A stretch of 18,461 nucleotides of DNA from positions 1 through 18,461 of the forward strand of contig JAUYJH010000084.1 of NCBI GenBank assembly GCA_030688705.1. Direction: 5' to 3'. Below the pieces are notes generated by a model. That model made no database searches and was not told where the DNA came from. It was given only the letters and a program-made list of their open reading frames with translations. This stretch comes from Deltaproteobacteria bacterium. Lineage in GTDB: Bacteria; UBA10199; SPLOWO2-01-44-7. The translations under genes and the position numbers were made by a program. How positions within the stretch are numbered: position 1 is the stretch's first letter; each line of letters begins with the position of its first letter. Below, in pieces: positions 1 to 7,361 of the stretch.

Positions 1-61
1 GTCCTTGTCTCTAGTCAATAGTTCATTGTCCCCTTAGGGCATCTATGATAAAAACCCCGTC

Positions 62-2104
62 ATGGCCGAAGAGGACAAGACACAACTTTTTGGGAGCGAC
101 GAGGGTCTCTCTACGTTAAAACCCCCTTATCTTGTGATTGTCGACGGCCCTCACAAAGGGGCCCGTTTTCCCTTGGCGGAGGGGCAAAATGTCATCGGCC
201 GATTGGAAGAGTGCCATGTTATTCTGGATGACCAGAGTGTTTCCAGAAAACACGCGCAACTCAATTTTTCGGCTCAAGGTTGGAGCGTGGAAGATTTGGG
301 GAGCAAGAATGCCACTTTTGTAAACGGGGCCCCCATTGAAGAATCGGTGGTCATCGGCCACAAAGATTTGATTCGCACCGGCATCTATACGTTGCGCCTT
401 ATTACAGAGGAACTGCCGCAGGAAGAGGAACTCGATATTCCGCCGCAAGCCATGGAGGAGTGGGGGACCGCCATGGTTGATGAGGGAGAAGAAAAGCGGG
501 GAGAAAAAGAGGGAGAATTGCCCGTACCCGGACGGGAAATCACCGCGCCTCATTCTCCTTTGGAAGAGCATGGCGCCGGCATTCCCAAAAAATCAAAATG
601 GCTTCCCAAAGCCCGTATCTGGGTTTTGGCGGGGGCTTTCTTTCTGGTTGTTTTGGCGGCGGGGCTCTATCTTTACTGGCAGCTTGTTTTGACCCCGCCG
701 GGTAAAATGCCCCCCAAAGCGCCGCCGATCGCGGCACAACCATCGGAACCGCAGACGATTCCTTTGGGGCCGCCCGAACCGGTCAAACCGAAAACGATTC
801 CCATTTTTCTCGACTGCATCGCCAACCCTTTCCCGGCGCTGGTCCGTTTCGAAGATAAAGAGCTCGGCCGCACGCCCCTCAAGGTGAACGTGGAACTGGA
901 ACCGGAAAAAGAATATGAAATCGAGGCGGTCTTCGACATGCCGGAAATTCAGGAAAAGTACACCGACCGTCTTCGCTTCAGCGTGACGCCGGAGCAATCA
1001 CTGGCCACGCTTCTTTTTCGCGCCCCCATCGGCACCATTAAGGTGACCTCTCTGCCGCGCGATGTCTCGTTTTATCTGGAGGGGTTTTTTGAGTACAACA
1101 AGTTTGTCGGCAAGCCGGTGAAAGTCCAGAACCTGGTTTTGAACAAGCCGATCTACGTTCCGTACGGCCGTTATGTTTTAGAACTGCGCGCGCCGATGCC
1201 GGTGGGAGAGACGGGGCAGTTTGCCGAAAATATTATTTACAGAAGAGAGTTCGTTCTTGAAGAGGACAATCCGGCCTATCTCTTGGAGGTGAATGAAGCC
1301 TCCTTAAAAGAATTTCCGGCGGAAATCCGTTCCGTTCCCCTCGGCGCTGATGTTTTCATCGATCAGATTAAAGTGGGGCAGACCCCCTACATCGGGAACC
1401 TTCCTGTCGGCAAACATCGGCTCACGCTCCACAAAGAGGGTTATTTTGAAATCAGTCAGGAGATAGCGACCGACATCAACTCTCCGTTTAAAACCGAGAT
1501 CACCCTGAAAACATCTCCTGCCGGTGAAAAAATAAATGCCGCGAAAGGTTTTATCAATCAGGGTTTGTACGAACAGGCGTTGCAGTCCCTGGCGGAGGGG
1601 CTGTCTTTAAATCCGACGCCGGGCGAGACGGCCGAAACGCAATATCTGCTCGGCACCGTTTATCTGCGCCTCAAAGATTATTCAAAAGCCCAAGGTTATT
1701 TTGAACAGGCGCAAAGTAATGAGAATTTTAAATATTGGGCCAAATTAGGTTTGGCAAACACGCTGGCTGAACAGCAGCAGATGCGGCAGGCTCTGATTCC
1801 GTTGGTGGAAGTTTTGCTCAACGCGAAAGACGAGACTGTTTTGCAAGAGGCTCACAATACTTTACGCAAGGTATCACCGCTCCGATCGGTGGTTTATATC
1901 CAGTCTGAACCGGCGGGGGCGCGGGTGTCTCTTAACGATAAAAAATTGGCCCAGAGGACCCCCATTTTATTGCACGATGTGGGGCTGGGGACCTATAGAA
2001 TCCGCCTTGAAAAACCGGGCTACCAGCCGCTCGATTTGAGCGTCAACCTCACCATCAACCAGTTCAATCCCGTTCTGGCCAAATTGAAACCGGTCCCTCA
2101 GTAG
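62..2104 (+). CDS. FHA-TM-PEGA/TPR inner-membrane protein, candidate SctD-like ring component
   Basis: A 680-residue protein. Residues about 23-112 form an FHA domain with the usual landmarks: G46-R47, S61-R62-K63-H64 and N83...N88-G89. A basic and proline-rich linker follows, then one membrane segment at about 186-210 (start WVLAGAFFLVVLAAG). The periplasmic part carries PEGA-like beta modules at about 250-295, 420-480 and 615-665 (signatures such as GADVFIDQIKVGQTP and GYQPLDLSV), with TPR-like helices at about 505-600. In injectisomes SctD has a cytoplasmic FHA fold, one TM helix and a periplasmic ring-building part, and it sits near sctJ, as here. I see no SctD ring-building (BON-like) domain; PEGA and TPR replace it. 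The SctD role is therefore an inference from topology and position. It could instead be an accessory FHA protein. The ATG has only a weak Shine-Dalgarno; no in-frame start lies nearby upstream. Confidence 0.75.
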   Translation: MAEEDKTQLFGSDEGLSTLKPPYLVIVDGPHKGARFPLAEGQNVIGRLEECHVILDDQSVSRKHAQLNFSAQGWSVEDLGSKNATFVNGAPIEESVVIGHKDLIRTGIYTLRLITEELPQEEELDIPPQAMEEWGTAMVDEGEEKRGEKEGELPVPGREITAPHSPLEEHGAGIPKKSKWLPKARIWVLAGAFFLVVLAAGLYLYWQLVLTPPGKMPPKAPPIAAQPSEPQTIPLGPPEPVKPKTIPIFLDCIANPFPALVRFEDKELGRTPLKVNVELEPEKEYEIEAVFDMPEIQEKYTDRLRFSVTPEQSLATLLFRAPIGTIKVTSLPRDVSFYLEGFFEYNKFVGKPVKVQNLVLNKPIYVPYGRYVLELRAPMPVGETGQFAENIIYRREFVLEEDNPAYLLEVNEASLKEFPAEIRSVPLGADVFIDQIKVGQTPYIGNLPVGKHRLTLHKEGYFEISQEIATDINSPFKTEITLKTSPAGEKINAAKGFINQGLYEQALQSLAEGLSLNPTPGETAETQYLLGTVYLRLKDYSKAQGYFEQAQSNENFKYWAKLGLANTLAEQQQMRQALIPLVEVLLNAKDETVLQEAHNTLRKVSPLRSVVYIQSEPAGARVSLNDKKLAQRTPILLHDVGLGTYRIRLEKPGYQPLDLSVNLTINQFNPVLAKLKPVPQ

Positions 2105-2168
2105 GCGTCGGACACTTAAAGAAAGACAGGTTGCCCCATTTTCAAAAATCTGGTAGTTTCAAGCAGTT

Positions 2169-2432
2169 ATGGCGCAACCTCGACAAACATCTCTGGGCTA
2201 CCCAAACATTGAAAAGCTTATAGATTCCGAAGACTTTCAAGATGTTAATCATTCTTTTTCTAAGGCTTATCAAGAGTTGGAAAAGCTCTCCAAGTCAAAA
2301 GGGGGGTTAAAAAAGGCGAAAGAGGCCAAAAAGGCGATGAAAGCCCTTGAGAACGTATCGGAATTATTGAAAGAATTGCTCAAAGTCAAATACCGCCTCC
2401 AAGAACACGTTGCCAAACAGAAAAAAGGCTAA
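2169..2432 (+). CDS. small lysine-rich helical protein, unknown
   Basis: An 87-residue protein that I do not recognise. It has no signal peptide or membrane segment. From about residue 25 on it is rich in Lys, Glu, Ala and Leu and should be mostly alpha-helical, possibly a coiled coil (for example KKAKEAKKAMKALENVSELL). It lies between the SctD-like gene and a putative exported protein and is followed two genes on by a TPR protein. In Yersinia-type systems small helical YscE and TPR protein YscG form the needle co-chaperone, so a chaperone role is possible by position only. The start codon has no clear Shine-Dalgarno, which lowers confidence in the exact start. Confidence 0.55.
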   Translation: MAQPRQTSLGYPNIEKLIDSEDFQDVNHSFSKAYQELEKLSKSKGGLKKAKEAKKAMKALENVSELLKELLKVKYRLQEHVAKQKKG

Positions 2433-2438
2433 AGAGAC

Positions 2439-2467
2439 GCAACTTTGGGCTTTCACTCTGCCGATAA
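2439..2467 (+). promoter_or_regulatory. candidate FliA (sigma-28)-type promoter for the 2490 gene
   Basis: GCAACTTTG at 2439-2447 and a perfect FliA-type -10 box GCCGATAA at 2460-2467. It starts six bases after the stop codon of the previous gene. The same two boxes at exactly the same spacing occur at 4489-4517. After the -10, both copies carry CTTTAG just before the Shine-Dalgarno. The -10 matches the known sigma-28 consensus; the upstream box differs from the enteric TAAAGTTT. A FliA-like sigma factor is encoded at 7362. Confidence 0.6.
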
Positions 2468-2489
2468 CTTTAGTGGAGGTTAACAGTTT

Positions 2490-3047
2490 ATGGGTTTGGA
2501 TCCAATTAGTCCGCAGGATATTCAGAGGGTGCAAAACCAACCGCAAACTTCTTTTAAGCCTAAGGCAATGGAATTTGGGGACATCATGGGCGCGACTTCC
2601 GCCATGACCCCGTTTGCGACCGAATTTACCAAACAATCAACCGGCTCTGTCAATGCGGCTACGGTGTTGAACGCCGCTTTTTCCTCTTTTCCGAATGCCG
2701 CCGCCGCTTTTGCGGGTGGGGCCCCCAGTTGGTCTTCTGCCGGTTATTCGGCGGCGCCGTATGGGGCAATGACGCCAGGATACGGTGCAACGGGAGGGAT
2801 TCCGGGATTAGCCAACACTTATGGTTCGCCGGGACAGTTGCCGGTCAGCGGCGGGCAGGCGGTCCCAGGAACCAACATGAGCCAAGCGCAATTGATGGAA
2901 GTGATGAACCAGAACAACCTTCAGTTGATTGAATTACAGGCCATTATGCAGAGCAATATGCAGACTTGGAATACCAAATCGAACATTTTAAGCGCCGACC
3001 ACCGCGCAAAGATGTCGATGATTGAGAAGTTCACAGCGAGAGGGTAA
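2490..3047 (+). CDS. putative T3SS-exported protein (rod, needle or substrate-like)
   Basis: A 185-residue protein without a signal peptide. The middle (about residues 45-130) is low-complexity, rich in Gly, Ala, Ser, Pro and Tyr (for example PYGAMTPGYGATGG). The last 55 residues are an amphipathic helical region (for example QLMEVMNQNNLQLIELQAIM) ending in IEKFTARG. A flexible N-terminal half with a helical C-terminus that could polymerise is typical of T3SS-exported rod, needle or early substrate proteins. A needle subunit SctF is not otherwise visible in the window, so this is one candidate, but it is about twice the usual needle length. GGAGG at 2475-2479 is well placed for the ATG, and a FliA-type promoter lies directly upstream. 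Function is inferred from composition and context. Confidence 0.7.
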   Translation: MGLDPISPQDIQRVQNQPQTSFKPKAMEFGDIMGATSAMTPFATEFTKQSTGSVNAATVLNAAFSSFPNAAAAFAGGAPSWSSAGYSAAPYGAMTPGYGATGGIPGLANTYGSPGQLPVSGGQAVPGTNMSQAQLMEVMNQNNLQLIELQAIMQSNMQTWNTKSNILSADHRAKMSMIEKFTARG

Positions 3048-3065
3048 TTTTGAAGGGGGGATCAG

Positions 3066-3515
3066 ATGATCGGACTCGACAACCGCCACTTGAGCCTGAT
3101 GCTGGAGGCCGGCTACGTTTACCTCGGCATGCAGCGGTTCAAAGAGGCCAAAGAAGTTTTTGAAGGGGTTCTGGTTTTCAAATCGGACAGTGAAATTCCG
3201 TTGGTGGCCTTGGGGGGAGTCTCCTTTTGCCAAGGCAAGCTGGATGAAGCGGTCCGCAGTTACAAAAAAGCACTTCAATTGAACAGTGAAAGTCTCTACG
3301 CCAAGGCCTATCTAGGCGAGGCTCTCTTTTTCAAAGGGAATAAAAAGGAAGCGACAGGGCTTCTCAAAGAGGTCGATGATGCCGAACCGAAAGGGCCGGT
3401 GGGCGATTTTTCCCGCGCCCTGCTCGACGCCATCCATAAAGGGTTCACTCCGGAAACGCTCTCGCAGGCGAAAGAAATCAAGGAATATTATGCAAAAAAG
3501 CAGGCACAGCCTTAA
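3066..3515 (+). CDS. TPR protein, SctG/SycD-like T3SS chaperone candidate
   Basis: A 149-residue protein of two to three tetratricopeptide repeats at about residues 8-110 (for example AGYVYLGMQRFKEAKEVFEG, and LDEAVRSYKKALQLNSES), with no signal peptide. The size and fold match small cytoplasmic T3SS chaperones of the YscG/HrpB1 or SycD/LcrH type, which keep needle or translocator subunits soluble before export. Its place directly after a putative exported protein and before sctJ supports this. The ATG has a strong GGGGGG Shine-Dalgarno at 3055-3060. Its last 26 bases overlap the preferred sctJ start. Which partner it binds cannot be seen from sequence. Confidence 0.75.
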   Translation: MIGLDNRHLSLMLEAGYVYLGMQRFKEAKEVFEGVLVFKSDSEIPLVALGGVSFCQGKLDEAVRSYKKALQLNSESLYAKAYLGEALFFKGNKKEATGLLKEVDDAEPKGPVGDFSRALLDAIHKGFTPETLSQAKEIKEYYAKKQAQP

Positions 3516-4488
3516 AAGTTGTCATCGCACGGGATTCTTCCCCTTCGACAGGCTCAGGGTCAGAATGACAATATTCATGTGCCTTTTTTTTCTCACCGCC
3601 TGCGGTGAATCGGCTCTTTATAATGATTTATCGCAGGAAGATGCCAACAAGGTGATGGTGCTTCTCCAACAAAGCGGCATCAGCGCCACCTTGAATCAAA
3701 CGATCAAGCAAAACGAGATTCTCTGGTCGATCACCGTCCCCAAAGAAAATTTGTCCAAAGCAAGGGAGATTATCGTCACCAGCAATGTCATTTCTCCCAG
3801 AGCCCCAGGATTGAAAGAAGTTTATCAGGGAAAAGGCTCCGGAGGCTGGATTCGGACTCCGGCGGAAGAAAAGGCCCGTTATCTTTTGGCCCTTAAAGGG
3901 GAGATCATCAATTCGCTCAAAAAACTTCCCGATGTGGTCGATGTGGATGTGGTGCTGAATGTGCCTGAAGAAGCGGACATCGGCGCCGTGGAGAGAAAGC
4001 GCCCCGCCGCATCGGTTGTCATCAAGGCCCACACGCCCAAGCCGGGAGAAGCCAGTTTGAGCGAAATCAAGGTGCAGGAGTTTGTCGCCAATTCGGTGGA
4101 GGGGATGAGCCCCAGGGATGTGGCGGTTATTTTGCACTATATTGCCCCCTCCGGAACGATTGTTCGCCCGGGTGAGACGGTGACTTTGCCGAAAGGGGGT
4201 ACGGCATCGACGGTTTTAGATATCTCCAAAGCCAAAGAAGCTGGAGAGGCCTCTGTTCCCTTGATGGGGTTAAAGCTCGATTCTTCTTCACGCGACCGTC
4301 TTAAAGTATATCTGATTGTTTTCTTTGCCGTGCTGGTGATCCTCTCGATTGCACTGATTGTGATGATTCTTCAGGCCAGTCGCGTTCGCAGTGAACTCAA
4401 AAATATCAAGGGAAGCGGGGCCGCCGGCGCCATTGAGGGGCAGGTCATGGACGAAAGGCCGCGTTTGCGCGGTCCCCCCGACCAATAA
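3490..4488 (+). CDS. sctJ: SctJ (YscJ/HrcJ) inner-membrane ring lipoprotein
   Basis: YscJ/FliF-family lipoprotein that forms the inner MS-like ring. The lipobox is LTAC with Cys38 when the start is 3490. Ring-building domain 1 is clear (QEDANKVMVLLQQSGISATL), followed by the conserved EKARYLLALKGEIINSLKKL, the second ring domain (VEGMSPRDVAVILHYIAP) and one C-terminal membrane helix at about residues 270-296. FliF would be far longer with a third ring domain, so this is the injectisome form. I prefer ATG 3490 because AGGA at 3481-3484 is well spaced and it supplies basic residues before a short hydrophobic core. ATG 3565 (12 residues before the Cys) is the alternative. A palindromic repeat (3520-3570) is translated in frame within the leader. 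Confidence 0.93.
   Translation: MQKSRHSLKSCHRTGFFPFDRLRVRMTIFMCLFFLTACGESALYNDLSQEDANKVMVLLQQSGISATLNQTIKQNEILWSITVPKENLSKAREIIVTSNVISPRAPGLKEVYQGKGSGGWIRTPAEEKARYLLALKGEIINSLKKLPDVVDVDVVLNVPEEADIGAVERKRPAASVVIKAHTPKPGEASLSEIKVQEFVANSVEGMSPRDVAVILHYIAPSGTIVRPGETVTLPKGGTASTVLDISKAKEAGEASVPLMGLKLDSSSRDRLKVYLIVFFAVLVILSIALIVMILQASRVRSELKNIKGSGAAGAIEGQVMDERPRLRGPPDQ
3520..3570 (+). repeat. palindromic interspersed repeat inside the sctJ leader
   Basis: A 51-base segment starting TGTCAT and ending ATGACA, with the widespread CTTCGACAGGCTCAGG-type core. It is a multiple of three and is read in frame as CH...RVRMT, giving the basic n-region of the SctJ signal peptide. The related copy at 14685-14756 sits the same way in sctR. 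Confidence 0.7.
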
Positions 4489-4517
4489 GCAACTTTGAGT
4501 CCCCATGTTGCCGATAA
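4489..4517 (+). promoter_or_regulatory. candidate FliA (sigma-28)-type promoter for the 4541 gene
   Basis: GCAACTTTG at 4489-4497 and GCCGATAA at 4510-4517, identical in both boxes and in spacing to the site at 2439-2467. It begins directly after the sctJ stop codon. The following leader has CTTTAGGAGG, like the CTTTAGTGGAGG of the first site. Confidence 0.6.
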
Positions 4518-4540
4518 TATCTTTAGGAGGATGATGTTTT

Positions 4541-4972
4541 ATGCAGTTTCAAGGAGTTAGACCCGATCTTGTGAAGTTTGAGATGCGGCAGGCCACCGGC
4601 ACCCCGGCTTGGCAGCAAGAAATCAAAAAACCAGGGGGGTTTGGGCGGTTTCTCTCCGGAATTGGCCGTATTGTCGGGGCGGTTGCTGCACCGTTGTCTT
4701 TTATTTTTCCGCCTGCGGCTCTGGCCGCGGCCGGTATGTATGGCGCCAGTTCCATTGGCGACCAGATTCAGGCAAAATCGTATCAACGGGCCATGGAAGC
4801 GCAAGCCCAGCGTAATCCGCAAAATGTCAGTTTTCCGGGGTTGGATATGGGCGGCATGGGTATCCAGCCGGCCGGCGGCAGCGGCACCCCGATGACGCAA
4901 AAAAATGAAATGGTGATGAACGTTTTATTCGCGAGGGATGACGCCTCACAGGCGATGACCGGCGCCATCTGA
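4541..4972 (+). CDS. putative T3SS-exported or membrane-active protein
   Basis: A 143-residue protein I do not recognise by family. After a polar N-terminus of about 30 residues comes a Gly/Ala-rich hydrophobic stretch at about 35-70 (GGFGRFLSGIGRIVGAVAAP, then FIFPPAALAAAGMYGASS) that could be a membrane hairpin. A Gln/Ala helix and a Gly/Met-rich tail follow. There is no cleavable signal peptide. Hydrophobic hairpins of this kind occur in T3SS translocators, so a small pore-forming or translocator-like role is possible, but this is inference. AGGAGG at 4525-4530 sets the start at 4541. It shares its promoter boxes and leader with the gene at 2490, so the two are probably expressed together. 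Confidence 0.65.
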   Translation: MQFQGVRPDLVKFEMRQATGTPAWQQEIKKPGGFGRFLSGIGRIVGAVAAPLSFIFPPAALAAAGMYGASSIGDQIQAKSYQRAMEAQAQRNPQNVSFPGLDMGGMGIQPAGGSGTPMTQKNEMVMNVLFARDDASQAMTGAI

Positions 4973-4978
4973 TTTTTT

Positions 4979-5359
4979 ATGACACACATCCGCAAAACAT
5001 CCAATGTGGTTACGCTCGGAAGAACCGGTTCCAAATCGTCGGCCGGCTCTTCCTCTTCCGCCAAGGAGCCGGACTCGCCTTTTGCTTCGGGCTCCGTGAA
5101 TCCACTGCGGGGAATCACCGAACGCAAAAGCCGTGGGTTGACCGAAGAACAGCGCTTGGCCCTTTTGCAAAACGCGCTTAAATCCTTTGCCACAGAGGCA
5201 AGACAGCATCTTCCAAAAGATGTTGGCGATATTGAAAAAAAAGTTCGCGAAAAGATTGTGAAAGAGGGGCTTTCCGAAGTCATTGCGAACGAAGCCGCCG
5301 ACGAAGCCGCCGGCGCCCTGCTGGCCCACCGCCGCGTCACCCGCAAAAAACCGACCTGA
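4979..5359 (+). CDS. hypothetical protein, Ser-rich N-terminus and helical C-terminus
   Basis: A 126-residue protein that I do not recognise. Residues 1-45 are Ser/Gly/Lys-rich and probably disordered (KSSAGSSSSAKEPDSP). Residues 52-115 are predicted helical and charged (for example LTEEQRLALLQNALKSFATE), ending in a basic tail RRVTRKKPT. It starts six bases after the previous stop with no Shine-Dalgarno of its own, which suggests translational coupling to the gene at 4541 and thus a linked role, for example as chaperone or co-substrate. It is the last + strand gene before the convergent regulator. Confidence 0.6.
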   Translation: MTHIRKTSNVVTLGRTGSKSSAGSSSSAKEPDSPFASGSVNPLRGITERKSRGLTEEQRLALLQNALKSFATEARQHLPKDVGDIEKKVREKIVKEGLSEVIANEAADEAAGALLAHRRVTRKKPT

Positions 5360-5362
5360 TTT

Positions 5363-5382
5363 GAGACCGAAGACCAAAGACC
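5363..5382. repeat. GAAGACC-type short repeat, copy 1
   Basis: GAGACCGAAGACCAAAGACC, differing by one base from 16806-16825. Both copies lie three or four bases after the stop codon of the last gene of a + strand block. Confidence 0.55.
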
Positions 5383-5390
5383 CAAAACTT

Positions 5391-6761
5391 CTAAAGCAAA
5401 TCGGTTTCCTCCAAGCCCAAGGCGCGCATTTTGCGGTAAAGGATGCTGCGCGAAATGCCGAGTTCTTTTGAGGCGCGGCTCTTGTTGCCGCGGCTTCTCT
5501 TGATGGCGGCAAGGATTACGTCCCTTTCATAATTTTTCATGTTCGACTTCAAATGGGCGAACATGCCGCTTTGCCCGTTCATTTTTCCCTGTTTCAGATG
5601 GGGCGGCAGGTGTTTTTCGTCGATCACCTCTTCGCGGCATAAAATGAGAATATTTTCGACCGTATTTTTAAGCTCGCGCACGTTGCCGGGCCATTCATAT
5701 TCCATCATTGTTTTCTGGGCCGACTGCGTGAAATGGCGGCGCCCAAATTTGGGTGCCAGTTCTTTCAGCAGATGTTCCATCAGCAACGGGATGTCTTCCG
5801 TTCTGGCCCGAAGCGGCGGAATATAGATTTCCACACCCTGTAATCTGAAATAGAGATCCTGACGGAAGGTTCCTTTTTCAATCATCGACTGGATATTCTG
5901 GTTGGTGGCGGCGATCACGCGAAAATTGGATTTGATTTTTCTGCTGCTCCCCAGCGGTTCCACCTCTTTATCCTGCAAGACGCGAAGCAGTTTCGCCTGC
6001 AGGGTGGGGGACATGCAGGCGATTTCATCGAGAAAAATATCGCCGCCGCCTGCCTGCACAAATTTGCCGATTCTTGCCTGTGTGGCGCCGGTAAAAGCCC
6101 CTTTTTCGTGGCCGAAAAGTTCCGATTCCAGAAGGTTTTCAGGGATGGCGGCGCAATTGACCGCCACAAAGGGGCGCAAAGGGTCCCCCTCTTGTTTGTG
6201 AATGGCATTGGTGATCACCTCTTTACCGGTGCCGCTTTCCCCCATCAGCAACACCGGTGTCCCGGTTCCTTTCAGTTTGTTTACCGTTTCACAAATATGG
6301 CGCATCGCAAGTGATTGTCCCACCACGCCGTGATAGCGGTCCTGCGATTCCCGCACCTTTTGGAGTAAGACCGTTTTTTCCCACTGAAGCCTCGCGGTCA
6401 CCGCGATTTTTTCGATGGCCCCCAAGAGCCGCTTGGCATCGACAGGTTTGTTGAGATAATCCGAGGCCCCCAGCCGCATCGCCTCAACAACCATTTGCAC
6501 CGTCGAGACGCCGGTGACCATAATGACCTCTTGCTGCGGGGAAGACTGCTTCACCTTCTTGAGAAAATTTGTCCCCAATCCATCCGGGAGCTCCATGTCG
6601 CACAAAATAATATCGAAAGTTTTTTGCTCCAGTATTTCAAAGGCCTCTTTGAGGGTTGTCGCAAACTGGACCTTGTATTTAGGGACGAGAATAAATTGCA
6701 GTGTCTGTCTGGCGCTCTCTTGATCTTCCACGGCCAAAAGCTCGAGTTTTTCCTGTGTCAT
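5391..6761 (-). CDS. NtrC-family sigma-54-dependent response regulator
   Basis: A 456-residue enhancer-binding protein with the complete NtrC layout. The receiver domain (about 6-120) has acidic residues E12-D13, phospho-acceptor D55, T83 and K105. The AAA+ domain (about 145-375) has Walker A GESGTGKE at 174-181, the sigma-54 contact loop GAFTGA at 221-226, and Walker B DIFLDE at 241-246. The Fis-type helix-turn-helix is at about 415-450 (GNKSRASKELGISRSILYRK). An intact GAFTGA loop means it should open sigma-54 promoters. AGGAG lies six to ten bases before the ATG. A sigma-54-type promoter at 6796-6811 faces this gene, so autoregulation is likely. No partner histidine kinase lies in the window. 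The likely targets are the sigma gene at 7362 and the gene at 16999. Confidence 0.95.
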   Translation of the reverse strand: MTQEKLELLAVEDQESARQTLQFILVPKYKVQFATTLKEAFEILEQKTFDIILCDMELPDGLGTNFLKKVKQSSPQQEVIMVTGVSTVQMVVEAMRLGASDYLNKPVDAKRLLGAIEKIAVTARLQWEKTVLLQKVRESQDRYHGVVGQSLAMRHICETVNKLKGTGTPVLLMGESGTGKEVITNAIHKQEGDPLRPFVAVNCAAIPENLLESELFGHEKGAFTGATQARIGKFVQAGGGDIFLDEIACMSPTLQAKLLRVLQDKEVEPLGSSRKIKSNFRVIAATNQNIQSMIEKGTFRQDLYFRLQGVEIYIPPLRARTEDIPLLMEHLLKELAPKFGRRHFTQSAQKTMMEYEWPGNVRELKNTVENILILCREEVIDEKHLPPHLKQGKMNGQSGMFAHLKSNMKNYERDVILAAIKRSRGNKSRASKELGISRSILYRKMRALGLEETDLL

Positions 6762-6795
6762 AATGGAACTCCTTTCGATATAGGCCTCCTGTTAA

Positions 6796-6811
6796 AGCAG
6801 TTTTTGTGCCA
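6796..6811 (-). promoter_or_regulatory. sigma-54-type promoter for the NtrC-family regulator
   Basis: On the minus strand: TGGCAC, five bases, CTGCT. The GG and GC dinucleotides are 12 bases apart, as sigma-54 requires. The predicted start of transcription is near 6785, leaving a leader of about 24 bases that contains the AGGAG site. Confidence 0.7.
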
Positions 6812-6863
6812 AAAACAACATGTTTTTGTGTGTCATAAAATAACGTAAAATCAGCCACTTAAA

Positions 6864-6912
6864 CGTTTTTGTATAAACGGTTGAAAAATAAAGTGTATTT
6901 GTATTGATACAC
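6864..6912. promoter_or_regulatory. two dyads, candidate activator-binding sites
   Basis: CGTTT-N6-AAACG at 6864-6879 and GTGTAT-N8-ATACAC at 6893-6912. Both lie about 80-130 bases upstream of the regulator's sigma-54 promoter start, a usual distance for enhancer-binding sites. The two are not obviously copies of one motif, so assignment to the NtrC-family protein is tentative. Confidence 0.35.
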
Positions 6913-6939
6913 CTGTCTTAAAACTAGGACATTATTTAT

Positions 6940-7116
6940 GGACCCTCTGAAAAACTCGCGTTAGGGTGACTTTTGAGAAAAGCCTGCGTAAGGCGATTTT
7001 AACATCCGGGATCCATCATCAAAATCGCCGACATAGGAGCGAATTTTTTGGGTCGACCCAAAAAATGTCGCGTCTTTTCGAAAAGGTCACCCGGAAGCGA
7101 GTTTTTCAGAGGGTCC
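6940..7116. mobile_element. MITE-like palindromic element with 20-bp TIRs and TTTAT duplication
   Basis: GGACCCTCTGAAAAACTCGC at 6940-6959 is perfectly inverted at 7097-7116. The arms continue imperfectly inward (GGGTGACTTTTGAGAAAAG against CTTTTCGAAAAGGTCACCC). Inside are two further hairpins, GGCGATTTT...AAAATCGCC and TTTTTTGGGTCGACCCAAAAAA. TTTAT flanks it at 6935-6939 and 7117-7121, as expected for a 5-bp target duplication. There is no transposase gene, so it would be a non-autonomous element. It lies between the two divergent sigma-54 promoters. Confidence 0.8.
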
Positions 7117-7309
7117 TTTATGTAAGGGGCCTGCGATTTGAAGAGCGCCCGGTCTTGGCATTGCAGTTGTGCAATTTGGTGCCTATTCACCCCACTTTTG
7201 AGACATTCAACCCTTAACCCCTTTCTTTAACCAGCCAAATCAGTTAAAAAAAATTGAGTAATTACAATTGCTTGTGATGAAACCGTCCTTCTGCGGTGCG
7301 CCTTGCAAT
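7117..7309. other. non-coding upstream region of the sigma-factor gene
   Basis: About 190 bases between the MITE-like element and the sigma-54 promoter. It holds a degraded sigma-54-like site (TGGCAT, five bases, TTGT at 7156-7170, lacking the key -12 C) and an AT-rich stretch near 7240-7270. I see no convincing gene or activator site in it. Confidence 0.4.
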
Positions 7310-7325
7310 TGGCACCAATCCTGCA
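7310..7325 (+). promoter_or_regulatory. sigma-54-type promoter for the FliA-like sigma-factor operon
   Basis: TGGCAC, five bases, CTGCA, with GG (7311) and GC (7323) 12 bases apart. The predicted start is near 7336, about 26 bases before the ATG at 7362. As the operon from 7362 to 16803 has almost no gaps, this promoter could drive the whole export apparatus. Confidence 0.7.
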
Positions 7326-7361
7326 AACAAACGAGAGGAGGTTTTTTAACCGGGGGTTTTC

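Noticed and set aside
3376..3489. A longer SctJ start at 3376.
   Set aside because: It is deep inside the TPR gene, and the added residues look like an out-of-frame shadow; a lipoprotein signal peptide should not be over 70 residues long.
7156..7170. A further sigma-54-like site TGGCAT, five bases, TTGT.
   Set aside because: The essential C of the -12 GC is T, and a better site lies at 7310-7325.
6966..7217. An open frame of 83 codons across the MITE-like element.
   Set aside because: It runs through inverted repeats, has no Shine-Dalgarno and no family pattern.
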